A stretch of DNA of 64,000 bases. Source: Allocoprococcus comes (GTDB lineage Bacteria; Bacillota; Clostridia; Lachnospirales; Lachnospiraceae). Shown in pieces: positions 18,261-26,484 of the stretch; the first letter of the stretch is position 1; each line of letters opens with the position of its first letter. A program made the translations under genes and the position numbers. Location of the stretch: positions 144,560-208,559 of the forward strand of contig NZ_JAAIMM010000002.1 of the NCBI RefSeq assembly GCF_013300725.1, in the 5' to 3' direction. The notes below the pieces were generated by a model, which saw only the letters and a list, made by a program, of their open reading frames with translations, was not told where the DNA came from and made no database searches.

Positions 18261-18312
18261 GACTCTTTTCCTCCTGTCTGATCAGATTTCTTTATCTGTC
18301 ATTGTGACAAAA

Positions 18313-19599
18313 TTATTGAATTGCGTCAAGTGCCGCAGAAATATCTGCGATCAGATCCTCTTTATCTTCAAGTCCCAGGCTGATACGGATCAGTTCTGCC
18401 GGAACTCCTGCTTCTTTTAACTGCTCATCATTCATCTGGCGATGTGTGGATGTTGCCGGGTTCAGACAACAGGTTCTCGCATCTGCCACATGGGTTTCAA
18501 TCGCTCCAAGCTTCAGATTCTGCATGAATACGGAAGCAGCTTCTCTTCCACCTTTCAGTCCGAAAGATACTACTCCACAGCCTCCGTCTGGCATGTATTT
18601 CTTTGCTCTTTCATAGTATTTGCTGGATGGAAGTCCCGGATAATTGACATAAGCAACCTTTGGGTGCTGCTCCAGAAATTCTGCCACAGCCTGTCCGTTC
18701 TCCACGTGTCTTGGCATACGCACATGAAGAGATTCCAGTCCGAGATTCAGGATAAATGCATTCTGTGGTGCCTGGATCGATCCGAGATCACGCATCAGCT
18801 GGGAAGTACATTTTGTGATAAATGCGCCTTCTTTTCCGAATTTCTCAGCATAGGTGATTCCATGATAGCTTTCATCCGGTGTGCAAAGTCCGGGATATTT
18901 ATCTGCATAAGCCATCCAGTCAAATTTACCACTGTCTACGATTGCTCCACCGACTGCTGCTCCATGTCCATCCATATATTTTGTAGTCGAATGTGTCACA
19001 ATATCTGCTCCCCATTCGATCGGACGACAGTTGACCGGTGTCGGGAAGGTATTATCCACGATCAGCGGTACACCATGTGCATGTGCAACCTTTGCAAAAA
19101 GCTCAATATCCAGAACAGTAAGAGCCGGATTGGCAATCGTCTCACCAAACATCAGCTTTGTATTTGGCTGGAATGCCGCATTTAACTCTTCTTCTGTTGC
19201 ATCCGGCGAAACAAATGTTGCGTTAATTCCCATTTTCTTCATTGTCACACTGATCAGATTGAAGGTTCCACCATAAATCGAGGAGGAAGCCACAATATGA
19301 TCTCCTGCTTCACAGATATTGAACATAGCAAAGAAATTCGCTGCCTGTCCGGAAGAAGTCAACATTGCAGCTGTTCCGCCTTCCATCGCCGCGATCTTTG
19401 CCGCTACGTGGTCGTTAGTTGGATTCTGCAGACGGGTGTAGAAATATCCGGATGCCTCCAGATCAAATAATTTTCCCATATCTTCACTTGTATTGTATTT
19501 GAATGTCGTAGACTGAATGATCGGAACCTGTCTCGGCTCTCCATTTCCAGGTGTATAACCTCCCTGTACGCATTTTGTTCCCATATGATAAGTATTCAT
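18313..19599 (-). CDS. O-acetylhomoserine sulfhydrylase / aminocarboxypropyltransferase
   Basis: A 428-residue Cys/Met-metabolism PLP enzyme making homocysteine from O-acetylhomoserine and sulfide (MetY type). The PLP lysine is in THSTTKYMDGHG, SSSIYGGTFNL and DNTFPTPVNCRP are typical, and the C-terminal SLGLEDKEDLIADI matches the family. The length (about 430) fits MetY better than the shorter cystathionine enzymes. The start MNTYHMGTKC at 19597-19599 has AAGGAGG upstream. It precedes the cupin gene. The upstream gap shows an extended -10 promoter but no SAM riboswitch or T-box that I can recognise. Confidence 0.92.
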   Translation of the reverse strand: MNTYHMGTKCVQGGYTPGNGEPRQVPIIQSTTFKYNTSEDMGKLFDLEASGYFYTRLQNPTNDHVAAKIAAMEGGTAAMLTSSGQAANFFAMFNICEAGDHIVASSSIYGGTFNLISVTMKKMGINATFVSPDATEEELNAAFQPNTKLMFGETIANPALTVLDIELFAKVAHAHGVPLIVDNTFPTPVNCRPIEWGADIVTHSTTKYMDGHGAAVGGAIVDSGKFDWMAYADKYPGLCTPDESYHGITYAEKFGKEGAFITKCTSQLMRDLGSIQAPQNAFILNLGLESLHVRMPRHVENGQAVAEFLEQHPKVAYVNYPGLPSSKYYERAKKYMPDGGCGVVSFGLKGGREAASVFMQNLKLGAIETHVADARTCCLNPATSTHRQMNDEQLKEAGVPAELIRISLGLEDKEDLIADISAALDAIQ

Positions 19600-19663
19600 G
19601 AGAAAGTTCCTCCTTTTTCTTTTATACATTTCCTCTAATGTATAGTCATTAAGTATGTTTTCT

Positions 19664-19672
19664 ATTATAGCA
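19664..19672 (-). promoter_or_regulatory. Extended -10 promoter of the homocysteine synthase gene
   Basis: Minus strand TGCTATAAT about 65 bases before the start codon; no clear -35 element. Confidence 0.5.
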
Positions 19673-19673
19673 G

Positions 19674-19703
19674 AAAACAGGAGATTTTGTTTAAAAATCT
19701 CCC
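19674..19703 (-). terminator. Terminator of the nuclease gene pair
   Basis: GGAGATTTT / AAAATCTCC stem with a short loop, followed on the minus strand by TGTTTTCTG, about 50 bases after the nuclease stop codon. It directly precedes the next promoter. Confidence 0.7.
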
Positions 19704-19753
19704 ATTTGTTTTATATTTTTCGTAGAATATGCAGTTTTTCTTTTGTTTTCCTC

Positions 19754-20737
19754 TTACGGTTTACATCTCCCACACGGGCTATACCCCTCTTTGATCAGTT
19801 CTTCTCTTGAACCTGTAAATGTTTTTTTATTTCCTTCTTTGATATCTTTTACTCCTGAGCACTCCGGCGTATGGAACTTCTTTGTATTTTCATTCAACAC
19901 ATACGTCTTTTCCTCTGTATTTACACTGGTTTTTCCCGTACCCGCTGACGTATCCGCATCGGAAAGTGCTGCCTTTCCCGTTGCATAATCAATCGTAATT
20001 CCCGGCTGTACATTATAGACATACACATTAAATTTCACACCTTCTCCTTGATCCTCCACTGATTCTGCTTCCATTAAAACTCCGGATGCAACCAGGTTCT
20101 CCCCTTCAAATACCGGTGTAACACGATACATTACATGATTATCTGTCTCTTTGATGTAATCGGCAACCATATTTTCAAATGGCAGCATCCCATCCACGTT
20201 CATATAGCGGGTTCCTGTAATCAGATTCTTTTCGTTCGCATTTTCTGCTGTCAGCTGATAGCCAATCAGATGACAGCGGTTGTAAAGATATTTTCCATCC
20301 ACATTGTCAAATTTTATTGTCTGCCACCCGGACGGTTTCACCTGTCCAATCTTTCCTCTTTTCCCGGTCGGCATCAGTTCTGTCCCAATGCTGGACTCGG
20401 CAACACCGCACCGCCCCAGTTCATCCAGATCACTGTAGCTTTCATAAGACTGATCTGTCAGCTCATCTTCGGTAAAATCCGGTTCATTATCGTCGATCAC
20501 TACATACGGCGTTCCGCTGTATGCCGGAATATTATCTAATGTAGCGCTCACCGGCTCCTGGCTGCCACCTGCTGCCGATTCATTTTCTCCGCTACCTGAC
20601 TGCCTTTCAATTACTGTTGCCTGACTGTCGCCATACGATACGCTTTGTGCATCTGTTCCACCTGCACCACAAGCTGTCAGAAACAATGCACACACCAGAA
20701 GCAGCGCACCTCTCATTTTTCCAATTTTCTTCTTCAT
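19754..20737 (-). CDS. Secreted DNA/RNA non-specific endonuclease, lipoprotein
   Basis: A 327-residue secreted protein. The N-terminus has a lipoprotein signal peptide (LLLVCALFLTACGAGG). The centre is a beta-beta-alpha-metal nuclease of the EndA/DNA-entry type, with YNRCHLIGYQL (catalytic His; related enzymes have DRGHL) and the conserved Asn region ENANEKNLITGTRYMN. The last 45 residues form an Ada-like zinc-binding fold (TKKFHTPECSG and SPCGRCKP), often fused to such nucleases in Firmicutes. The start overlaps the stop of the upstream gene by 4 bases. The role may be DNA uptake or nutrient scavenging; this is inference. Confidence 0.88.
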   Translation of the reverse strand: MKKKIGKMRGALLLVCALFLTACGAGGTDAQSVSYGDSQATVIERQSGSGENESAAGGSQEPVSATLDNIPAYSGTPYVVIDDNEPDFTEDELTDQSYESYSDLDELGRCGVAESSIGTELMPTGKRGKIGQVKPSGWQTIKFDNVDGKYLYNRCHLIGYQLTAENANEKNLITGTRYMNVDGMLPFENMVADYIKETDNHVMYRVTPVFEGENLVASGVLMEAESVEDQGEGVKFNVYVYNVQPGITIDYATGKAALSDADTSAGTGKTSVNTEEKTYVLNENTKKFHTPECSGVKDIKEGNKKTFTGSREELIKEGYSPCGRCKP

Positions 20738-21225
20738 AGCACTCCCTGCCTGTTGTAAATTTCTTTTGTAATCTTCTCATGGGAGTAACCGGAAAATTCT
20801 TTTCTCTCTTCCAGTCTCCACTTGCTTAAATCTACCTCAAAAAATACATCTGCCGGATAATCCCGGTTCCATTTATACAGAACAATCTCTGTAATCTTCC
20901 CCTCATATCCAGCCAGATTCTCCCCCTCAACAAAACAGAAATCCTCTTCTTCTGCCTTTTCCAGAAAATCCCGGTCAACCTTCCACATTTTTTCATTCTC
21001 CGGTCGTCCTGCGTCCTGCATTTTCTTCCCAATTCCAGGCTCCCGGCATACCTCTTCTTTTGCTTTAAAGACTTCTTCAAAAAGCTTATCTGCCCCCGGC
21101 GCCATCCAGAGCACATTCCCTCTCGTCATCTCAAGAATATCCCCCGACACCATCCGATCCCGGCTCACTCTCCTGCCATTAAAACACACACCCATCCGGT
21201 TATCCACACACACAATAATTCTCAC
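20734..21225 (-). CDS. Small uncharacterised protein coupled to the nuclease
   Basis: A 163-residue protein with conserved-looking IIVCVDNRMGVCFNGRR and DRDFLEKAEEEDF blocks. Similar proteins are sometimes automatically named ribonuclease Z in this family, but no HxHxDH metallo-beta-lactamase motif is present, so I would not use that name. The start is the GTG at 21223-21225, because AAGGAG lies 8 bases upstream; the longer ATG frame at 21282 has no such site. Its stop overlaps the nuclease start (ATGA), so translation is coupled. Function unknown. Confidence 0.7.
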   Translation of the reverse strand: MRIIVCVDNRMGVCFNGRRVSRDRMVSGDILEMTRGNVLWMAPGADKLFEEVFKAKEEVCREPGIGKKMQDAGRPENEKMWKVDRDFLEKAEEEDFCFVEGENLAGYEGKITEIVLYKWNRDYPADVFFEVDLSKWRLEERKEFSGYSHEKITKEIYNRQGVL

Positions 21226-21329
21226 ACCACTAAACTCCTTCCCTACAATTTCCACCAGTTTGCACAACTTGAATTTGAACACATTCTTTTGCCACAGTAG
21301 CGTCCGTCTTACTATTACACATTTTCATA

Positions 21330-21363
21330 ACACAAACAGGCAGAGAATCCAATCCCTGCCTGT
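21330..21363 (-). terminator. carB terminator
   Basis: ACAGGCAG / CTGCCTGT stem with internal pairing, 17 bases after the carB stop codon. The following minus-strand sequence TTGTGTTATG is only weakly U-rich. Confidence 0.6.
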
Positions 21364-21379
21364 CCGCATTCATAACATC

Positions 21380-24300
21380 TTATTCAACTTTCGCAATATC
21401 AATCAGTGTAAGCTGACGGATATCTGTATTTTCCAGACTTGTTACAAGTGCTCTTGCGGTATCCATAGCTGTCAGTACATTGACACCTGTCTCGATCGCA
21501 TTACGACGGATCACAAATCCATCTCGTGCATGATCTGCTCCCTGCGGAGGAGTATCGATGACAAGATCGATCTCATGTCCAAGGATCAGATCCATCAGAT
21601 TCGGTGATTCCTGCTCAATCTTATTGACCGGAATTGCTTTTACGCCGCCTTCTTTTAATGCATCAGCTGTACCGCGTGTTGCAAAGATACGGTAGCCGAG
21701 CGCCTCAAATCTGCGTCCGATCTCAACAGCCTCTCCCTTATCCTCATCACGAACAGTCATGATCATGTTCTTGTATTTCGGAAGGTTGATTCCAGCTCCA
21801 AGGAACGCTTTGTAAAGTGCCTCGTTAAATGTAGTTGCAATTCCCAGACACTCACCTGTAGACTTCATTTCCGGTCCAAGGCTGATATCTGCACCACGGA
21901 TCTTCTCAAATGAGAATACCGGCATCTTGATTGCAATATAATCAGCTTCTTTCTGAAGTCCCGGTGTGTAACCCATCTCTTTGATCTTGTGTCCGATGAT
22001 CGCTCTTGTAGCAAGCGGAACGATCGGGATACCTGTTACCTTACTGATATAAGGAACGGTACGGCTTGAACGTGGGTTTACTTCGATGACATAAACATCT
22101 TCGCCACATACGATAAACTGGATGTTGATCATACCAATTACATGAAGGGCTTTTGCAAGACGCTTTGTATATTCTTCAATTTTACGCTTTGTCACTTCGG
22201 AAATGCTCTGTGCAGGGTATACGGAAATACTGTCACCAGAATGGATTCCGGCACGCTCGATATGTTCCATGATACCAGGGATCAGGATGTCTGTTCCGTC
22301 ACATACTGCATCGACCTCGATCTCTTTACCAACTAGGTATTTATCAACCAGAATCGGGTGATCCTGTGCAATACGGTTGATGATTCCGATGAATTCATCG
22401 ATATCATGATCGTTGATCGCAATCTGCATTCCCTGTCCGCCAAGTACATAAGAAGGACGAACCAGTACCGGATAGCCGAGACGGTTGGCAACTTCTTTTG
22501 CTTCTTCAGCGGTAAATACGGTATCTCCCTTCGGACGCGGAATGTTGCACTGTGCAAGGATCTCATCAAAGAGCTCTCTGTCTTCTGCTGCATCTACGTT
22601 TTCTGCGGAAGTTCCAAGGATCGGCACTCCCATCTTCATCAGGGATTCAGTTAATTTGATCGCAGTCTGTCCACCAAACTGAACAACAGCTCCGTCCGGT
22701 TTTTCCAGATTTACAATGCTCTCTACATCTTCCGGAGTCAGCGGCTCGAAATACAGCTTATCTGCAATATCGAAGTCCGTACTTACAGTTTCCGGGTTGT
22801 TATTTACGATAATCGTCTCGTATCCTTCTTTTGCGAATGCCCATGTACAGTGTACAGAACAGAAGTCGAACTCGATACCCTGTCCGATACGGATCGGACC
22901 AGATCCAAGTACGAGGACTTTCTTCTTGCCGGAAGTCTCTTCTACTTCGTTCTGGCTTCCGAATACAGAGTAATAGTATGGTGTCTCTGCTGCGAACTCA
23001 GCTGCACAGGTATCAACCATCTTGTATGCTGCAACGATTCCGTTTGCATGACGCATATCGTGGATTTCTCTCTCATCTTTTCCGGTCAGTCGTGCGATGA
23101 CATTATCCGGGAACTCGATACGTTTTGCTTCTTTCAGAAGTTCCGGTGTCAGTTCCTGTGTCTTCAGAGCCTGTTCCATCTCAACAAGGATTGCAATCTT
23201 GTCGATGAACCATTTGTCGATCTTTGTGATCGCATGGATCTCGTCATAAGAAATTCCTTTGCGGAGTGCTTCGGCGATCATCCAGATTCTGCGGTCATCT
23301 ACGATTTCCAGTTTTTCCAGAATTTCTTCTTTGGAAAGTGCTGAAAAATCATAAGAAAGCAGGCAGTCTACATGCTGTTCCAGAGAACGGATCGCTTTCA
23401 TAAGCGCTCCTTCAAAGTTATCGCAAATACTCATAACTTCTCCGGTAGCTTTCATCTGTGTCGTCAACGTTCTCTTTGCACTGATAAATTTATCGAATGG
23501 AAGTCTCGGCATCTTAACAACACAGTAGTCAAGCATTGGCTCGAAGCTTGCATAAGTTTTCTTTGTAACTGCATTCTTGATCTCGTCCAATGTATATCCA
23601 AGAGCGATCTTTGCAGCAACTTTTGCGATCGGGTATCCTGTCGCTTTGGAAGCCAGTGCAGAAGAACGGCTTACACGCGGGTTTACCTCAATTACGCAAT
23701 ATTCAAAAGAGTCTGGATGTAATGCGTACTGTACATTACATCCACCGGTAATATTCAGTTCTGTAATGATATTCAGTGCCGAAGTACGCAGCATCTGATA
23801 TTCTTTATCTCCAAGAGTCTGGGAAGGTGCAACAACGATACTGTCACCAGTATGAACTCCGACCGGATCAATATTTTCCATATTACATACAGTAATACAG
23901 TTTCCGGCACTGTCTCGCATTACTTCGTACTCGATTTCTTTCCATCCTGCAATGCAGCGCTCTACAAGAACCTGTCCTACACGTGACAGACGGAGTCCGT
24001 TCTCAAGGATTTCTTCCAATTGTTCCTGATCATGTGCGATACCACCACCGCTTCCGCCGAGGGTATATGCCGGACGAAGAACAACCGGATATCCGATCTT
24101 ATCTGCAAACGCAACACCATCTTCTATATTTTCAACGACCAGTGAAGCTGCAACCGGCTCACCGATCTTTTCCATGGTATCTTTAAATTCCAGACGGTCT
24201 TCTGCTTTCTTAATGGTTTCCGCCGTTGTACCGATCAGTCTTACATTATGTTCCTTAAGGAATCCTGCTTCTTCCAGCTCCATTGCAAGATTCAGTCCGG

Positions 24301-24580
24301 CCTGGCCTCCAAGGGTAGGAAGTACGCTGTCCGGTTTTTCTTTAAGGATCAGCTGTTCTACAACTTCTACCGTAAGTGGTTCGATATAAACGCGGTCTGC
24401 AATATCTTTGTCTGTCATGATCGTTGCCGGGTTCGAGTTCAGAAGTACAACTTCAAGTCCTTCTTCCTTCAGTGAACGGCATGCCTGTGTTCCGGCATAG
24501 TCAAATTCTGCTGCCTGTCCGATTACGATTGGACCGGAACCAATAACTAATACTTTCTTTATGTCTTTATTTCTTGGCAT
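21380..24580 (-). CDS. carB: Carbamoyl-phosphate synthase large subunit
   Basis: A 1,066-residue enzyme of full length that makes carbamoyl phosphate for pyrimidine and arginine synthesis. The two homologous ATP-grasp halves are both visible: KKVLVIGSGPIVIGQAAEFDY at the N-terminus and KKVLVLGSGPIRIGQGIEFDF near residue 550. Each is followed by a grasp domain with VIEVNPR. The C-terminal MGS-like allosteric domain contains ATRGTADALKEGGVKA. The ATG shares one base with the carA stop codon. The pair has its own promoter and leader hairpin. Confidence 0.97.
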   Translation of the reverse strand: MPRNKDIKKVLVIGSGPIVIGQAAEFDYAGTQACRSLKEEGLEVVLLNSNPATIMTDKDIADRVYIEPLTVEVVEQLILKEKPDSVLPTLGGQAGLNLAMELEEAGFLKEHNVRLIGTTAETIKKAEDRLEFKDTMEKIGEPVAASLVVENIEDGVAFADKIGYPVVLRPAYTLGGSGGGIAHDQEQLEEILENGLRLSRVGQVLVERCIAGWKEIEYEVMRDSAGNCITVCNMENIDPVGVHTGDSIVVAPSQTLGDKEYQMLRTSALNIITELNITGGCNVQYALHPDSFEYCVIEVNPRVSRSSALASKATGYPIAKVAAKIALGYTLDEIKNAVTKKTYASFEPMLDYCVVKMPRLPFDKFISAKRTLTTQMKATGEVMSICDNFEGALMKAIRSLEQHVDCLLSYDFSALSKEEILEKLEIVDDRRIWMIAEALRKGISYDEIHAITKIDKWFIDKIAILVEMEQALKTQELTPELLKEAKRIEFPDNVIARLTGKDEREIHDMRHANGIVAAYKMVDTCAAEFAAETPYYYSVFGSQNEVEETSGKKKVLVLGSGPIRIGQGIEFDFCSVHCTWAFAKEGYETIIVNNNPETVSTDFDIADKLYFEPLTPEDVESIVNLEKPDGAVVQFGGQTAIKLTESLMKMGVPILGTSAENVDAAEDRELFDEILAQCNIPRPKGDTVFTAEEAKEVANRLGYPVLVRPSYVLGGQGMQIAINDHDIDEFIGIINRIAQDHPILVDKYLVGKEIEVDAVCDGTDILIPGIMEHIERAGIHSGDSISVYPAQSISEVTKRKIEEYTKRLAKALHVIGMINIQFIVCGEDVYVIEVNPRSSRTVPYISKVTGIPIVPLATRAIIGHKIKEMGYTPGLQKEADYIAIKMPVFSFEKIRGADISLGPEMKSTGECLGIATTFNEALYKAFLGAGINLPKYKNMIMTVRDEDKGEAVEIGRRFEALGYRIFATRGTADALKEGGVKAIPVNKIEQESPNLMDLILGHEIDLVIDTPPQGADHARDGFVIRRNAIETGVNVLTAMDTARALVTSLENTDIRQLTLIDIAKVE

Positions 24581-25650
24581 TATTTTGTTCCTCCCATCAT
24601 ATCCATAAATCTGTCAAACAAGTAACCAGAATCCTGTGGTCCCGGGCAAGCTTCCGGATGGAACTGTACTGTGAAAATATTCTTTCCAACGTATGACATT
24701 CCTTCGTTTGTCTTGTCATTGACGTTCACAAATGCAGGTACTGCAACGCTTTCCGGAATGCTATCAGCATCTACAGCATAACCATGGTTCTGGGAAGAAA
24801 TATAAACTCTTCCTGTCTGCAGATCTTTTACCGGATGATTTCCACCTCTGTGTCCGTATTTCAACTTATAGGTCTTACCACCGTTGGCGAGTGCCATCAG
24901 CTGATGGCCCAGACAGATTGCAAAGATCGGGATCTCTGAATCGTATAATTTTCTGATTTCTTTAATAATGGAAGTGCAATCCGCCGGATCGCCAGGTCCG
25001 TTCGACAGCATGATACCGTCCGGATTTGCGGAAATGATCTCTTCTGCAGGTGTATTTGCCGGGTAAACGGTAACTTCACAGCCACGATCATTTAAAGATC
25101 TTGCAATGTTGTTCTTCGCACCAAAGTCCATCAATGCAACTTTTGGTCCATTGCCTTCTAAGACATATTTTTCACTGCAGGTTACTTTGGAAACTACATC
25201 TCCTACTTTGTATGCATGAAGTTTCGGAAGTACCTCATCCAGATTGTAATTTTCATTCGTTGTGATCATACCATTCATTGTACCCTTTTCCCGGAGGATT
25301 TTGGTAAGTGCTCTGGTATCAATTCCTGCAATTCCCGGAATATCCTGTTCTTTCAGGAAATCCTGAATTGTACCTTCACAACGGAAGTTGCTTGGCATTC
25401 TGGACAATTCTCTTACAATATAACCATCCGGCCACGCCTTCTTGGACTCCATATCCGGTGTAATACCATAGTTTCCGATCAGCGGATATGTCATGACAAC
25501 GGCCTGTCCGGCGTAAGAAGGGTCTGTCAGCACCTCTAAGTATCCAGTCATTGAAGTATTGAATACAATCTCACTAATCATATCTTTTGTTGAGCCGATG
25601 CTTGTGCCTTCAAACACAGTTCCGTCTTCTAAAATTAGAAACGCTTTCAT
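24580..25650 (-). CDS. carA: Carbamoyl-phosphate synthase small subunit
   Basis: A 356-residue glutamine-hydrolysing subunit that channels ammonia to CarB. The N-terminal carbamoyl-phosphate-synthase domain (MKAFLILEDGTVFEGTS) is followed by a class I glutamine amidotransferase with the nucleophile Cys in IFAICLGHQLMALA and the His/Glu of FHPEACPGP. ATG follows AAGGTGA. The promoter and terminator-like leader hairpin upstream suggest attenuation. Confidence 0.97.
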   Translation of the reverse strand: MKAFLILEDGTVFEGTSIGSTKDMISEIVFNTSMTGYLEVLTDPSYAGQAVVMTYPLIGNYGITPDMESKKAWPDGYIVRELSRMPSNFRCEGTIQDFLKEQDIPGIAGIDTRALTKILREKGTMNGMITTNENYNLDEVLPKLHAYKVGDVVSKVTCSEKYVLEGNGPKVALMDFGAKNNIARSLNDRGCEVTVYPANTPAEEIISANPDGIMLSNGPGDPADCTSIIKEIRKLYDSEIPIFAICLGHQLMALANGGKTYKLKYGHRGGNHPVKDLQTGRVYISSQNHGYAVDADSIPESVAVPAFVNVNDKTNEGMSYVGKNIFTVQFHPEACPGPQDSGYLFDRFMDMMGGTK

Positions 25651-25688
25651 ATGTTCACCTTATCCCTTCGTAATACTCTTTTATTCTC

Positions 25689-25731
25689 AAAAAAGGGGCA
25701 CTCTTGGAGTCTTTTCAATTCCAGAGCGCCC
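25689..25731 (-). terminator. Leader hairpin with U-run before carA (attenuator)
   Basis: GGGCGCTCTGGA pairs with TCCAAGAGTGCCC (one G-U, one bulge) and is followed by six Ts, ending about 40 bases upstream of the carA start and just downstream of the predicted promoter. It has the form of an intrinsic terminator inside the leader. No PyrR-binding loop or T-box is evident, so the signal it senses is not clear. Confidence 0.7.
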
Positions 25732-25752
25732 ACACTTTCTCAAATTGTAAAA

Positions 25753-25781
25753 AGTTTACCATATCTGGTTTCAGATTTCAA
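25753..25781 (-). promoter_or_regulatory. carAB promoter
   Basis: Minus strand TTGAAA, 17 bases, TAAACT. The predicted start lies near 25746, in the T-rich stretch just after the -10, about 15 bases ahead of the attenuator stem. Confidence 0.65.
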
Positions 25782-25829
25782 TACCTATTTTCTATGTTTA
25801 TTTTAAAGTGTAATTTTTTTAAAAAAGAG

Positions 25830-25857
25830 TTGCTTTTATTCAAAAATTTGATATAAT
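25830..25857 (+). promoter_or_regulatory. tRNA-Thr promoter
   Basis: TTGCTT, 16 bases, TATAAT on the plus strand, 30 bases before the tRNA. Confidence 0.75.
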
Positions 25858-25887
25858 ATAATTCGTGACTGCGAAAGTAGTACGAAT

Positions 25888-25960
25888 GCTGGAATAGCTC
25901 AGTCGGTAGAGCACTTCACTCGTAATGAAGGGGTCGTCGGTTCAAGTCCGATTTCCAGCT
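25888..25960 (+). tRNA. tRNA-Thr, anticodon CGT
   Basis: A 73-base cloverleaf with acceptor GCTGGAA/TTCCAGC, D-stem GCTC/GAGC, anticodon stem CTTCA/TGAAG with loop CTCGTAA, and T-loop GGTTCAAGTCC. The anticodon CGT at 25921-25923 reads ACG (Thr). The discriminator is T, and the CCA end is not encoded. Confidence 0.96.
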
Positions 25961-25972
25961 TAGTGACCAGTG

Positions 25973-26012
25973 AAAAAGGGAGTGCCTGTTTATCAGACAT
26001 TCCCTTTTTTGT
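25973..26012. terminator. Terminator between tRNA-Thr and the SASP gene
   Basis: AAAAAGGGAGTGCCTG / CAGACATTCCCTTTTT, a long nearly perfect stem with A and T runs on both sides, so it can work in both directions for the tRNA and the convergent SASP gene. Confidence 0.9.
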
Positions 26013-26050
26013 ATCCGGCAGAAATGCCTATGATACCTTCACTGACTGTC

Positions 26051-26257
26051 CTATCGACCGGACATCTGTTTTTCCTGTTCTTCGATCATTTTCTTGACCA
26101 TATAACCTCCGACAGATCCGTTCTGTCTTGAAGTTAAGTCTCCGTTGTACCCGTCTGATAACGGTACTCCCAGTTCACTTGCAACCTCGTATTTAAATTT
26201 GTCCAGTGCACCTTTTGCTTCTGGCACGGCTGCTCTGTTTGATGAACGACTTGCCAT
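26051..26257 (-). CDS. Alpha/beta-type small acid-soluble spore protein
   Basis: A 68-residue DNA-binding spore protein that coats and protects spore DNA. The GPR protease site region KYEVASELGVPL and the C-terminal DNA-binding block NGSVGGYMVKKMIEEQE are typical. The start MASRSSNRAA is preferred over the ATG two codons earlier, because AGGAGG is then 8 bases away and not 2. Expression would normally be sigma-G dependent, but I could not confirm that promoter. The gene shows the organism can sporulate. Confidence 0.95.
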   Translation of the reverse strand: MASRSSNRAAVPEAKGALDKFKYEVASELGVPLSDGYNGDLTSRQNGSVGGYMVKKMIEEQEKQMSGR

Positions 26258-26484
26258 ATTCATTTCCTCCTTTTTTGTAACATTTTGTTTTGTGTTACGC
26301 TCTTAGTATATGGAGAATAATCCAGATTACACTGGGAGGTTTTGTTAATTTTAGCATTTTTTATTTTGCAGTAAACTGCGCCAGATGAGTATGAAACATT
26401 TTAAGCTGAAGCATCACACATTTGGTATTCTTTGCATAAAAGCAGACTTTGGGAGAAAATTCAGATTATAATATAAAATCCAAG

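Noticed and set aside
19600..19753. SAM riboswitch or T-box upstream of the homocysteine synthase gene
   Set aside because: The spacer is only about 150 bases, contains a terminator and an extended -10, and shows no S-box or T-box motif.
22142..23722. Long plus-strand ORFs opposite carB
   Set aside because: They have no RBS and lie antisense to a fully conserved gene; they are shadow frames.
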